Shown piece after piece: positions 16,564-27,017 of a stretch of 64,000 nucleotides of DNA. The stretch comes from Pseudomonadota bacterium. GTDB lineage: Bacteria; Pseudomonadota; Gammaproteobacteria; Nitrosococcales; Methylophagaceae. The DNA lies in contig JALIBN010000026.1 in the NCBI GenBank assembly GCA_030576275.1, positions 58,665 through 122,664 on the forward strand, given 5' to 3'. Position numbers and translations under genes: made by a program. How positions within the stretch are numbered: position 1 is the stretch's first letter; every line of letters starts with the position of its first letter. The notes beneath the pieces are model-generated. The model was not told where the DNA came from, did not search any database, and saw only the letters and a list, made by a program, of their open reading frames with translations.

Positions 16564-17687
16564 GTGTCTGGTCTAATTTGTTCACAAAAAATGGTCTCTT
16601 TCCTAAAAGCAAGCAGTTTGGGCCCATAGGACTTGATATCCGCTCGCATAGTTTGAATATGGTGCAAGTTTCCTGGGATAGTGAGTCTCGTAAAACTACG
16701 ATTCATGTGGCTATTTCTTTGCCTTTACCTTGCTCCGTTGAAGAATTGTTAGCATCACCGTCACAGTTTAAAAAAATAATTGCAGACACGCTAAAAAACT
16801 ATCACTTTGTCGGGAAGCGCTGTGTAAGCACTTTACCCACTAATCATGTAAAGCTTAAGCATATTAATTATACTCAGCAGAAAAACCAGGATAATAATGA
16901 GGCTATATTGTCCTTTCTTCGTGAGCTATTAGGAGAGAAACTTGAGTCGTCGGTGATTGATATTATTCCGATACGAGCAGAATATGAAAAGCAATTATCA
17001 CGTCAGGCTATTGTCGCGATTGCAGACCGAAGTGATGTTGAACACTATTTAGGCTTACTTGATCGTTGTGGTATTGATGTTGATGCTATAGAAGTTGGGC
17101 CGATCGCAATCAGACGATTAATTGTAGCGATGAATCCAAATGAAAAACAGTCAAAAATATTGACCATCAATGTTGGTCAGGATAGTACGTATCTCACTCT
17201 GATTTGGGGAAGACGTATTTTATTGGATAGGAAGGTCGCCTTTGGCACTAACACCATAGTGGATGCGGTTGTGAAGGAACTCGATATTTCTAAAGCGGTT
17301 GCTAACACCTTATTAGACAAATATGGTTTTGAGCAACCAGCAAACTTAACTGCGGATCAGCAAAACATGGCTCAGGTTTTACATGATATTGAGATTCCTA
17401 TTATTACGATATTATCAATGAGCATTCGAGATGTGCTGTTATATGCTGCATCTGAGACACGTGGTGGCGGGATTGATTCTATCTATCTATTAGGCGCTAT
17501 TAGACGTTGGCAAGGTTCTGATGCTCTTTTGCAAAAAACCTTATCTGTGCCCGTGAAAGTGATTGATTCTTTGTATGGATTTGAGTTGGGTAATGACTTA
17601 CATGGCCCTGATATTAAAAATGATGACCTTAGTGGTATTGCTGTGGCCACAGGCATGGCTTTGCGAGGGCTAATCACCAATGTCTGA
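16560..17687 (+). CDS. PilM/MshI-like actin-fold pilus assembly protein
   Basis: 375 residues from a TTG start preceded by GGAGG. The N-terminal part GPIGLDIRSHSLNMVQVSW is the PilM/MshI signature for an actin-like ATPase fold. LTINVGQDSTYLTLIWGRRI is the second phosphate-binding strand, and SIYLLGAIRRWQGSD the third. The protein is cytoplasmic and normally binds the N terminus of the PilN-like partner, whose gene overlaps its end by eight bases. MSHA systems lack a classical PilM and use MshI; at this resolution either name fits. Confidence 0.85.
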   Translation: MSVWSNLFTKNGLFPKSKQFGPIGLDIRSHSLNMVQVSWDSESRKTTIHVAISLPLPCSVEELLASPSQFKKIIADTLKNYHFVGKRCVSTLPTNHVKLKHINYTQQKNQDNNEAILSFLRELLGEKLESSVIDIIPIRAEYEKQLSRQAIVAIADRSDVEHYLGLLDRCGIDVDAIEVGPIAIRRLIVAMNPNEKQSKILTINVGQDSTYLTLIWGRRILLDRKVAFGTNTIVDAVVKELDISKAVANTLLDKYGFEQPANLTADQQNMAQVLHDIEIPIITILSMSIRDVLLYAASETRGGGIDSIYLLGAIRRWQGSDALLQKTLSVPVKVIDSLYGFELGNDLHGPDIKNDDLSGIAVATGMALRGLITNV

Positions 17688-18336
17688 ATTCGATTTAGTC
17701 CCCAGCGAATATCGAAAAAAAACCAAATTAAAAGCCCGCTTGAAATTAATGGTATTTGTTTATGTATTGCTTGTTCTAGTTATTTATTTTGCTAATGTCA
17801 TGCTCGATAAAAAGGTTCAATCTGTCGAGATCTTAGTGAAAAAACATCAAGAGGGGAAGCAGTTGTTTTTGCAAGATCAGCAACGTTACAATGACTTGCA
17901 TAGCACTATTACTACTTTGCAGCGTCGACTTGAAACTTTAAACGCCTTACGTGGTGGTCCATCCGCAATTGCTATTTTCGAGATGTTAGAACGAGTAATC
18001 GGTAAGGATGTTTGGGTTGACTCATGGGACTATTCACGAGAAGGTGAGTCGACTAAGGCGATACCAGGAAGTGTAGATATGGGCTATACGATTGTTGTGC
18101 AGGAGGGCAATGGTTCGCAAGAGAATCAAGCCTGGCGCTGGAACACCCACATGGCATTAAATGGAGAGGCGATGGACTATTCTAGTCTTGCTGAATTTGT
18201 ACAGGCCTTATTACTTCAGCCTGAAATTGAGGATGTGAAGGTTCAAAAAACAAACTTAAAACAATACAGCTCGGCAAGTGTGATCGATTTTTCACTAGAT
18301 ATTATAATTAATAACCAATTGCGTGTGGAGCAATGA
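17680..18336 (+). CDS. PilN/MshJ-like inner-membrane alignment protein
   Basis: 218 residues. The start MSEFDLVPSEYRKKTKLKAR gives a short cytoplasmic tail (the PilM-binding site in the family). It is followed by one transmembrane helix at about 23-43, a coiled-coil stretch (KKHQEGKQLFLQDQQRYNDL) and a periplasmic ferredoxin-like domain. Order, topology and size all fit PilN. It overlaps both neighbours. Confidence 0.82.
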   Translation: MSEFDLVPSEYRKKTKLKARLKLMVFVYVLLVLVIYFANVMLDKKVQSVEILVKKHQEGKQLFLQDQQRYNDLHSTITTLQRRLETLNALRGGPSAIAIFEMLERVIGKDVWVDSWDYSREGESTKAIPGSVDMGYTIVVQEGNGSQENQAWRWNTHMALNGEAMDYSSLAEFVQALLLQPEIEDVKVQKTNLKQYSSASVIDFSLDIIINNQLRVEQ

Positions 18337-18893
18337 TGGATAGTTTTATACGAAATACTGAACCAAGAATAATTGCAATTTTACTAGCGTCAATTTTGAT
18401 AATGACACTCCTAGCATCTTATTTATATGTATTTAAAAATCCTATTAAATCACTAAAAAGTAATCAGCAAACATTAAAGTTGTTAAGTGCCGAAGTCGAG
18501 CGCGAAATACCTTTGGGCAAACAGATTGAAGATCTAGAGCAACAAGCATATAAGATCAAACGGCTTGTTAATGCGAGTGGTCAACAGTTGCCTCAGAATC
18601 AAATGATTGCTTATGTGATTGGGCAACTTGACCTGATTGCTGTTCAACATAAGGTGCAGCTGACAAGCGTGATGCCTGGTATGGCTACTAAGATATTTAT
18701 GTTTGAAGAGCTTCCTTTTAATATTGAAATGAAGGGTAGTTATTTTGATTTATATAATTTTTTGAAAGATGTAGACGTTGAACTCGCCCCAATAGTAATC
18801 AAGTCATTTAGTTTGATTGCTGATGGTGAGACCACTAATAGGCGTATGAATGCCGTGATAGTTTCTTATCTATCTGAGAAGGGTGAGTTATGA
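18333..18893 (+). CDS. PilO-like inner-membrane alignment protein
   Basis: 186 residues. A transmembrane helix at about 12-33 is followed by a coiled coil (LKLLSAEVEREIPLGKQIED) and a periplasmic domain containing GQLDLIAVQHKVQLTSVMPG and LPFNIEMKGSYFDLYNFLKD. The latter matches the PilO segment that precedes its last strands. It pairs with the PilN-like protein as a heterodimer in the periplasm. It overlaps its neighbours by four bases on each side. Confidence 0.82.
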   Translation: MMDSFIRNTEPRIIAILLASILIMTLLASYLYVFKNPIKSLKSNQQTLKLLSAEVEREIPLGKQIEDLEQQAYKIKRLVNASGQQLPQNQMIAYVIGQLDLIAVQHKVQLTSVMPGMATKIFMFEELPFNIEMKGSYFDLYNFLKDVDVELAPIVIKSFSLIADGETTNRRMNAVIVSYLSEKGEL

Positions 18894-19279
18894 CGTTATT
18901 TGCTAAACTGACTATTATAACTGTAATGCTAACAACTTCATTTATGAGCTTAGCTGGAGCGTTACAGCGTGACCCATTTCAACGACCTGATTTAAATAAA
19001 TTAGCAATACAAACGCCAATTATTAATGAGTCTGCTTATTTAGATACGCCTCCTGTGTCATGGCACCCTCGTTTAAGGGGTACGTTACGTAGTGCTTCTG
19101 GTTATTTTGCTAATGTGGATGGACAAGTAATTAAATTGTGGGATACGATTGAGGGTTTTCTTTTAATCGCGGTGTCTGATAGGACTGCAACCTTTACGAA
19201 ACAAGCTGAAACGGTAGTTTTGTCGTTGGATGATGATTTTGAAAATGGTATTTATAAGAGTGAAAATGATGCGTTATAG
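18890..19279 (+). CDS. PilP/MshK-like periplasmic protein
   Basis: 129 residues with an N-terminal signal peptide (MTLFAKLTIITVMLTTSFMSLAG). The mature part starts QRDPFQRPDLNK, like the DPF/DP-rich start of PilP and MshK. A small beta domain follows (GTLRSASGYFANVDGQVIKL, then GFLLIAVSDRTATF), as in GspC/PilP homology regions. It likely links the PilNO ring to the secretin encoded next, whose start lies inside its 3' end. Confidence 0.75.
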   Translation: MTLFAKLTIITVMLTTSFMSLAGALQRDPFQRPDLNKLAIQTPIINESAYLDTPPVSWHPRLRGTLRSASGYFANVDGQVIKLWDTIEGFLLIAVSDRTATFTKQAETVVLSLDDDFENGIYKSENDAL

Positions 19280-20681
19280 CTTTATTGGTCTGTGTTTATT
19301 GATGGTGTTTAGCTCGGCAAATGCCGAGACAAGCATAAAAGAAGCTGAGGCTGATGAATTAATGTCGTTGTCATATCGGGACGCGGATATATCAGAAATA
19401 TATGAAGCCTTATCAAGGCAAAATAAAGTCAATATTTTATTGGCTTCAGGTGTTGCAGGTCAAGTGTCGCTTAATTTATATGATGTAACTTTGGATGATG
19501 CCATTCATATCATCGCTTCTGCGGGAGGATTCGCGGTACAACAACGAAAATCTAGCTACATCATCACACTGCAAGATAATGTTGGTAAGTCAGAAAAAAG
19601 TGGGCTGACTGAGGTAAGATCATTCAAAGTGCAATACAGTGATGTTACAGATGTAGAAAAAATACTACAAACACATTTATCACGCTATGGTTCACTCACT
19701 AGTATGCGTGATCGTAAAATGCTGATCGTCGAAGATCAGCCAGAATTTCTTGATCAGATAGAGATGATTTTGAAAGAAATAGATCGTGCACCTCTTCAGA
19801 TTTTAATTGAAGCTAAAATTCTCGATATAACACTGACTGATGACGATGAATATGGCATTGATTGGACTCAAACATCGAGCGATCGCACCTTTGGTATTAC
19901 AGGTGCTACAGGTCCATCATCAGGTGGCTTTTTTACCTTACTTAATAATAATATCGATTTAAAATTAAGTGCCTTGAGTAAAAAGGGTCGTACTAGAACA
20001 CTATCAACACCTAAACTGCTGGCTTTGGAGAACCACAAAGCTTCGGTTATTATTGGTAAAAAATTAGGATTTAAAACAACAACAACAACTAACCAAATCA
20101 CCACTGAAACAGTTGAATTTATTGATTCGGGTATTATTTTGACCGTGACGCCTTCAATTGATAATTCAGGGCGAATTTTATTAGATATTCAACCTGAGGT
20201 GAGTGATGGTACTTTAACTGATGGTATTCCTCAGTTAACGACTACCTCTGTGAAGACACAGCTATTAGCGGAAGATGGCCAGCCAGTGTTTATTGGCGGC
20301 TTAATTAAAGTATTAGTTTCTGAGTCGACAGCGGGTATTCCAATTTTAAGTGATATACCGTTGCTGGGCCGCCTTTTCTCGAATGATATCGATGGCCGAA
20401 CCAATACTGAAACAGTGGTTATTATTACTCCGCATATTATTCGAACTGAAAGCGAACGCATGGGATTTACTTCACCAGCAAATTTCGCCGAACTTGATCG
20501 TGTTGCAGGGGAAAGTGCGGTCAGAGTGAATCAGAAATTAAATCAACAAGTAGATCTAGAATATCCGACTAGGAAAAATGCTGATACAACGAGCCAAGTT
20601 GAAACGAATAAGGCTACAGCGATGGTTAAATATGATGACGCTTGTAAACTAGGTTTCATTATCAATTCAGCTTGCAGATAA
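19266..20681 (+). CDS. Outer-membrane secretin (MshL/GspD/PilQ family)
   Basis: 471 residues from the ATG at 19266, chosen because MMRYSFIGLCLLMVFSSANA is a clear signal peptide; an upstream in-frame ATG at 19230 would bury it. An STN domain is at about 33-95 (SYRDADISEIYEALSRQNKV, then GQVSLNLYDVTLDDAI). An N1-like domain follows (DVEKILQTHLSRYGSL). The secretin core has ILIEAKILDITLTDDDEYGI, PKLLALENHKASVIIGKKLG, DGQPVFIGGLIK and GIPILSDIPLLGRLF. It forms the outer-membrane pore for the filament. The C terminus has two cysteines (ACKLGFIINSAC). It is the last gene of the pilus locus. Confidence 0.92.
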   Translation: MMRYSFIGLCLLMVFSSANAETSIKEAEADELMSLSYRDADISEIYEALSRQNKVNILLASGVAGQVSLNLYDVTLDDAIHIIASAGGFAVQQRKSSYIITLQDNVGKSEKSGLTEVRSFKVQYSDVTDVEKILQTHLSRYGSLTSMRDRKMLIVEDQPEFLDQIEMILKEIDRAPLQILIEAKILDITLTDDDEYGIDWTQTSSDRTFGITGATGPSSGGFFTLLNNNIDLKLSALSKKGRTRTLSTPKLLALENHKASVIIGKKLGFKTTTTTNQITTETVEFIDSGIILTVTPSIDNSGRILLDIQPEVSDGTLTDGIPQLTTTSVKTQLLAEDGQPVFIGGLIKVLVSESTAGIPILSDIPLLGRLFSNDIDGRTNTETVVIITPHIIRTESERMGFTSPANFAELDRVAGESAVRVNQKLNQQVDLEYPTRKNADTTSQVETNKATAMVKYDDACKLGFIINSACR

Positions 20682-20889
20682 CTAGAGCCTGACGTTACTT
20701 CTGATAAATTGTTTTGTTGTGGACGCTAAATTATAGAGACATTATCATTTTAACATTCTAGCCTATTATTTTGATGTGTGATGTTTATTAGCTCCTTTAG
20801 GTTCATCATTGTTAGTTATTATCCCCCGAATCAATTGATTAAATTAAGTCTGATATCTGAGAGATGGGTAAGGGAGCGATAACAATCTT

Positions 20890-21243
20890 TTACAATAATA
20901 TTTGTCGTGTTTCTACTAGAAAATCATGAATCTTGAGTTCAATTCTGTGGTCAATCATTTCTTCAGGTCTTCGTTCTTCAGGACAGGGCATATTGGGCGT
21001 AGTGCCAAAAAGACGGCAAATTAAAGGCCGTTCATCGTAGACTTCACAGCCATTTTCGCCAAGATATGGGCAGTTTAATTCAGCTAACGCCTCGTCATGT
21101 TCTTGATCACTTTTCACCGGTAATCTTGATACTTCTTCAGATGAAGCTGTGACGGGTCCGCAACAGTCATGACAACCAGTTTTACACGAAAAAGTAGGAA
21201 TGCGTTCTCGGAAAAAACGAATTTTCTGACTATTTTTTGTCAT
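20890..21243 (-). CDS. YkgJ-family cysteine cluster protein
   Basis: 117 residues from the ATG at 21243, which is favoured because an upstream ATG at 21297 adds unconserved residues. The cysteine pattern CKTGCHDCCGPV, then CPYLGENGCEVYDERPLICR, is that of the YkgJ/UPF0153 family. That family is thought to bind zinc or an iron cluster; its function is unknown. It is alone, divergent from the following metallo-hydrolase. Confidence 0.85.
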   Translation of the reverse strand: MTKNSQKIRFFRERIPTFSCKTGCHDCCGPVTASSEEVSRLPVKSDQEHDEALAELNCPYLGENGCEVYDERPLICRLFGTTPNMPCPEERRPEEMIDHRIELKIHDFLVETRQILL

Positions 21244-21387
21244 CGAACAACCTGATATATTTAATTTTCGGAGCATAATCCTAACATGCCAACACACTTA
21301 AACATCATTACCATTATCAAACCGTCTTGCATTTCCCATATAATAAGTTCTTAATATGAATTAGATAACCATATAAAGGTCAAGGGT

Positions 21388-22779
21388 ATGAAAATTTCAT
21401 TTCATGGCGCAGATAAAAATGTCACAGGCTCTTGTCATCTGATAGATTGTGCTGGTAAGCGAATTTTGATAGATTGTGGGATTTATCAGGGAAGGCATGA
21501 ACTTACTGATGAAAATTACCAATCATTTGGTTTTGAACCTGCGGATATAGATTTTGTCTTACTGACCCATGCTCATCTTGACCATTGTGGTCGTATTCCA
21601 TTGCTCGCTAAACGTGGTTTTACCGGTGAAATTATCACGACAGCGGCATCGGTCGAATTAGCACGTTTAGTTATGCTTGATTCAGCAGGATTACAAGAAG
21701 AAGAAGCGCGTTATCAAGCAAAAAAAGCGAAACGTCGTAGCGATAGAAAAAAACATAATACTGAACCGCTCTATACAATCTTAGATGCGTTGAATAGTTT
21801 GGAGTTCTTTGGGCGCAAGGCACAATATGATAAACCGTTATTAATAACCCCAGGAATCAGCGCCACCTTTATTGATGCCGGCCATATTTTGGGTTCATCA
21901 AGTATCTTATTAGAACTTGAAGAGCATGGTCAGCAACATCGGATCTTATTTTCTGGCGATCTTGGTTACAGTGGGCGAGCAATTTTACGTGATCCTTCAC
22001 CGCCGCCAGAAGTAGATACCGTGGTTATGGAAACAACCTATGGTGATCGCCTGCATAAACAACTACTGCCTTCTATAGAAGAGTTATATGAGGTTATCAA
22101 CACGACGATGAATCGTGGTGGTAACGTAATCATTCCAACGTTTGCCTTGGAACGTGCTCAGGAAATTTTGTATTACCTGCGTGAAGGTGTTGCAAGTAAG
22201 GAGATTGAGCGAAATGTAAATGTATTTTTGGATTCACCGATGGCGATTTCAGCTACGGAGATTTTTGAACGGCATCCTGAGTGTTTTGATTCCGATACCC
22301 TTAAGGTATCTAATGATGGTGATCCTTTCCGCTTACCAAACTTGCATTTCACCCGAGAAACAGCTGATTCGATGGCCATTAATCAGATTGATGGTGGTGC
22401 AATTATTCTTGCTGGATCTGGTATGTGTACTGGTGGGCGAGTAAGACATCATTTGAAGCACAATCTCTGGAACAAGAAAAATAGTATTGTGTTTGTCGGT
22501 TTTGCTGCACAAGGCACGTTGGCAAGACAAATCGTTGATGGTGCCAAGCACATTCGTTTATATGGCGAAGAAATACAAGTTCGAGCTAGTATCCATACTA
22601 TTGGTGGCTTTTCAGCCCATGCCGACCAGGCTGAATTGTTAGCATGGCATAGCAAAACCGGTAAACCACAACGAACATTTTTGGTACATGGTGAAGAAGA
22701 TACCATGCAGATTTTTTCTGACAAACTGCATGACACAACGGTCGTCATTCCTGACTTACATGAAGTATATACACTGTAA
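21388..22779 (+). CDS. Metallo-beta-lactamase/beta-CASP hydrolase (RNA-processing type)
   Basis: 463 residues, the usual length. MBL metal motifs are THAHLDHCGRIP (HxHxDH), DAGHILGSSS and SGDLGYSGRA. The beta-CASP part includes TFALERAQEILYYL, LAGSGMCTGGRVRHHL and the late histidine motifs GGFSAHADQAELL and LVHGEED. Relatives are CPSF73-like and bacterial RNA nucleases, so RNA hydrolysis is likely. It lies 36 bases upstream of the N-ATPase operon on the same strand and may be co-transcribed with it. Confidence 0.9.
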   Translation: MKISFHGADKNVTGSCHLIDCAGKRILIDCGIYQGRHELTDENYQSFGFEPADIDFVLLTHAHLDHCGRIPLLAKRGFTGEIITTAASVELARLVMLDSAGLQEEEARYQAKKAKRRSDRKKHNTEPLYTILDALNSLEFFGRKAQYDKPLLITPGISATFIDAGHILGSSSILLELEEHGQQHRILFSGDLGYSGRAILRDPSPPPEVDTVVMETTYGDRLHKQLLPSIEELYEVINTTMNRGGNVIIPTFALERAQEILYYLREGVASKEIERNVNVFLDSPMAISATEIFERHPECFDSDTLKVSNDGDPFRLPNLHFTRETADSMAINQIDGGAIILAGSGMCTGGRVRHHLKHNLWNKKNSIVFVGFAAQGTLARQIVDGAKHIRLYGEEIQVRASIHTIGGFSAHADQAELLAWHSKTGKPQRTFLVHGEEDTMQIFSDKLHDTTVVIPDLHEVYTL

Positions 22780-22794
22780 TGTTTTGTTTAATGA

Positions 22795-24640
<1,846 letters not shown>

Positions 24641-24650
24641 TGAGAATTCC

Positions 24651-24971
24651 ATGATGAAATCGAGTGATGAAGATACTCATTTCATGCATAAGGTTAATCA
24701 AACAGCCGATCGCAAGCTTAAGGCACAGCGGCAAGCTCATAAACATGTCTGGCAAGGTCTAGGCATGATGGGCATTGTTGGTTGGTCTGTAGCAGTGCCT
24801 ACCTTGCTAGGATTAACACTTGGACTATGGATGGATAATGCCTATCCCGGGGCTTATGCTTGGACATTAAATTTATTGTTATTGGGTATGATAATCGGTT
24901 GCTTTATAGCCTGGCACTGGGTGTCAAAAGAATATACAGAAATGAATAGTGATGAGGATGAACATAAGTAA
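24651..24971 (+). CDS. atpQ: N-ATPase AtpQ-like (AtpI-type) membrane protein
   Basis: 106 residues. A charged N-terminal part (RKLKAQRQAHKHVWQGLG) precedes two transmembrane helices: MMGIVGWSVAVPTLLGLTLG, and LNLLLLGMIIGCFIAWHWV. This is the AtpI-like architecture known as AtpQ in N-ATPase operons. It sits between epsilon and the AtpR-like gene, in the canonical place. The role is probably rotor-ring assembly, by analogy with AtpI. The stop overlaps the next start by one base. Confidence 0.82.
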   Translation: MMKSSDEDTHFMHKVNQTADRKLKAQRQAHKHVWQGLGMMGIVGWSVAVPTLLGLTLGLWMDNAYPGAYAWTLNLLLLGMIIGCFIAWHWVSKEYTEMNSDEDEHK

Positions 24972-25252
24972 TGGCTGGATTAATATTATCGATAATTGTC
25001 GGAATGGCACTCGGCCTGTTTTTCTTTGGTGGTTTATGGTGGACGGTTCGTAAAGCCATAAATTCTTCTAACCCAGCATTATGGTTTTTTGGCAGTGTAA
25101 TGTTGCGTATGGCATTCGTTATCAGTGGTTTTTATCTTGTCATGGCGGGCGATTGGCGTCGATTATGTATTGCCCTAGTCGGTTTTATCATTGCCCGTAT
25201 ATTGGTTACTCGTTTTAGCCCCTCACCGCAGGAAAATAGTCATGCACCTTAG
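24971..25252 (+). CDS. atpR: N-ATPase AtpR-like membrane protein
   Basis: 93 residues with three predicted transmembrane helices: LILSIIVGMALGLFFFGGLW, ALWFFGSVMLRMAFVISGFY and WRRLCIALVGFIIARILVT. The arginines of the last helices (LRMAF, ARILV) are the charged in-membrane residues expected for AtpR, which occurs only in N-ATPase operons. Its precise function is not established. It overlaps the a-subunit gene by 11 bases. Confidence 0.82.
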   Translation: MAGLILSIIVGMALGLFFFGGLWWTVRKAINSSNPALWFFGSVMLRMAFVISGFYLVMAGDWRRLCIALVGFIIARILVTRFSPSPQENSHAP

Positions 25253-25919
25253 TTCCGATGAGCTTATTTTTTGGCAATATGGCTTTGCCAAGCTCAATCT
25301 CACGATTGTCACGACGTGGGGATTGATGCTGTTAATGACAATAGGTGCATGGCTTGTCACTAGAAAATTGAATGATGATCTGCATATTTCACGCTGGCAA
25401 CATGTGTTGGAGGTGATTACATTAGGCATTAAGTCACAAATAGAAGAAGTAGGATTAAGTGTGTTGCAATCCCGAAAATATATAGCTTTTATTGGCACGC
25501 TATTTTTGTTCATTTTAGTATCCAATTTGTTGGTTATCTTTCCAGGATATGAGCCACCAACAGGATCACTATCAACTACGACAGCTTTAGCTTTGTGTGT
25601 ATTTATTGCGGTGCCGGTATTTGGTATTAGAGAGCAGGGCGTCACTGGTTACCTTAAATCTTATATGCAACCAACAATAATCATGTTGCCCTTTAATATT
25701 ATTAGTGAGATCTCCCGTACGTTAGCATTGGCTATTCGTTTGTTTGGTAATGTGATGAGTGGCGGAATGATTATTGCTATTTTATTAACCATTACACCGC
25801 TTATTTTCCCTTTATTGCTTGATGTACTCCATTTATTAACCGGCGTCGTACAAGCTTATATTTTTAGTATTCTCGCAACCGTATACATTGCTGCAGCCAC
25901 TCGTGGTGAAGGTGTATGA
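25242..25919 (+). CDS. atpB: N-type ATPase subunit a
   Basis: 225 residues from the ATG at 25242 with AGGA upstream; an in-frame upstream ATG at 25191 lies inside atpR and is rejected. Several membrane helices are visible, and the conserved arginine helix is ISRTLALAIRLFGNVMSGGM. ATVYIAAATRGEG closes the protein. Subunit a provides the ion half-channels facing the c-ring. Confidence 0.93.
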   Translation: MHLSSDELIFWQYGFAKLNLTIVTTWGLMLLMTIGAWLVTRKLNDDLHISRWQHVLEVITLGIKSQIEEVGLSVLQSRKYIAFIGTLFLFILVSNLLVIFPGYEPPTGSLSTTTALALCVFIAVPVFGIREQGVTGYLKSYMQPTIIMLPFNIISEISRTLALAIRLFGNVMSGGMIIAILLTITPLIFPLLLDVLHLLTGVVQAYIFSILATVYIAAATRGEGV

Positions 25920-25951
25920 AACGGTGATAATTTTTATGATAAGGACTCTTT

Positions 25952-26233
25952 ATGGATAACATGACCCTAATAGCTATTGCCTCGATTATCACTGCTGGTT
26001 TAACCATGGCCATTGGCGGCATAGGCCCAGCATTGGGTGAAGGACGGGCCGTTGCATCCGCATTAAGCTCTTTAGCCCAACAGCCTGATTCAGCGTCGAC
26101 AATTACCCGTACTTTATTTGTTGGGCTGGCTATGATTGAGTCCATTGCCATTTACTGTTTCGTGGTGTCGATGATTTTAATTTTTGCCAATCCATTTTGG
26201 AGCCAAGCAGTGGCTATAGCGGCTGGCGTTTAA
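25952..26233 (+). CDS. atpE: N-type ATPase subunit c
   Basis: 93 residues, two helices. The first has GGIGPALGEGRAVASAL, the second LFVGLAMIESIAIYCFVVSM. The ion-binding glutamate is Glu63, followed by Ser64 and Tyr68. Glu30 stands where sodium-binding c subunits such as that of Ilyobacter have Gln32, and Ile65 replaces their Thr67. The pattern keeps part of the sodium site; the coupling ion cannot be decided from sequence alone. AAGGA precedes the ATG. Confidence 0.93.
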   Translation: MDNMTLIAIASIITAGLTMAIGGIGPALGEGRAVASALSSLAQQPDSASTITRTLFVGLAMIESIAIYCFVVSMILIFANPFWSQAVAIAAGV

Positions 26234-26236
26234 ATT

Positions 26237-27016
26237 ATGCTGATCGATTGGTTTACCGTTGCGGCCCAAATAATAAACTTTTTGGTATTAATGTGGTTAC
26301 TTAAACATTTTCTGTATCGACCTGTTTTAAATGCAATTGATGCGCGTGAAAAACGTATTCATGATCAATTGGCCTTAGCAAAAAAAACGCAAACTACGGC
26401 AACCAATCAACGGCTAGAATTTGAAGATAAGAATAAAAACTTTGAGCAACAACATGAAATTCTATTGGAAAAAGCTAGGGCAGAAGCACAAGCAACTCGA
26501 CAACAATTATTAGCCGATGCGCGAAATGAGGCGTTAACCTTACGTACGCAGTGGCAAGAAGCATTAAGTAAAGAGCAACATAACTTAACTGAGGGTATCG
26601 CTACTCGCGTGCGACAAGAAGTCTTGGATGTCAGTCGTAAGTTATTGACTGAGCTTGCAGATCACAATTTAGAAATACGAATGGTGGCGATATTTATTAA
26701 GCAATTGCAATCATTAGACGATGCTGAAAAAGCACAACTTTGCACACAAGTTGAAGATGCTACTTGTCCGATTATTATTCGTAGTGCATTTGAATTACCT
26801 GAAGCAGAACGTACTACGCTTACGCAACAAGTAAAAACGACATTAGCGATGAATAGTGCTGTTCAGTTTGAAATTGAACCTGAATTAATAAGCGGTATTG
26901 AACTCATTAGTTCTGGTCACAAAATAGCGTGGAATATAGCTGATTATTTATCAGCACTCGAAACTAGCATTAGTAGTTTACTCAATGGCAAACAACCTGA
27001 AAACGAGGCACAGTAG
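26237..27016 (+). CDS. atpF: N-type ATPase subunit b with delta-like C-terminal extension
   Basis: 259 residues, much longer than the usual 155-160 of subunit b. One N-terminal membrane helix ([18 protein letters not shown]) is followed by the long charged helix ([20 protein letters not shown]). The last part, about 190-255, contains [20 protein letters not shown], which resembles the end of subunit delta. No separate delta gene exists in the operon, so this protein probably does both jobs. It starts three bases after atpE. Confidence 0.88.
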   Translation: MLIDWFTVAAQIINFLVLMWLLKHFLYRPVLNAIDAREKRIHDQLALAKKTQTTATNQRLEFEDKNKNFEQQHEILLEKARAEAQATRQQLLADARNEALTLRTQWQEALSKEQHNLTEGIATRVRQEVLDVSRKLLTELADHNLEIRMVAIFIKQLQSLDDAEKAQLCTQVEDATCPIIIRSAFELPEAERTTLTQQVKTTLAMNSAVQFEIEPELISGIELISSGHKIAWNIADYLSALETSISSLLNGKQPENEAQ

Positions 27017-27017
27017 A

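Noticed and set aside
8050..20681. A type II secretion system for exporting enzymes
   Set aside because: GspC, GspL and GspM are not seen, and PilM/N/O-like and MshE-like proteins are; an MSHA-type pilus fits better, though the filament could be a pseudopilus.
25191..25242. Upstream start for subunit a at 25191
   Set aside because: It lies inside atpR, whereas 25242 has an AGGA site.
25223..25645. 140-residue minus-strand frame inside atpB
   Set aside because: It is a shadow of a strongly conserved gene on the other strand, with no motif of its own.
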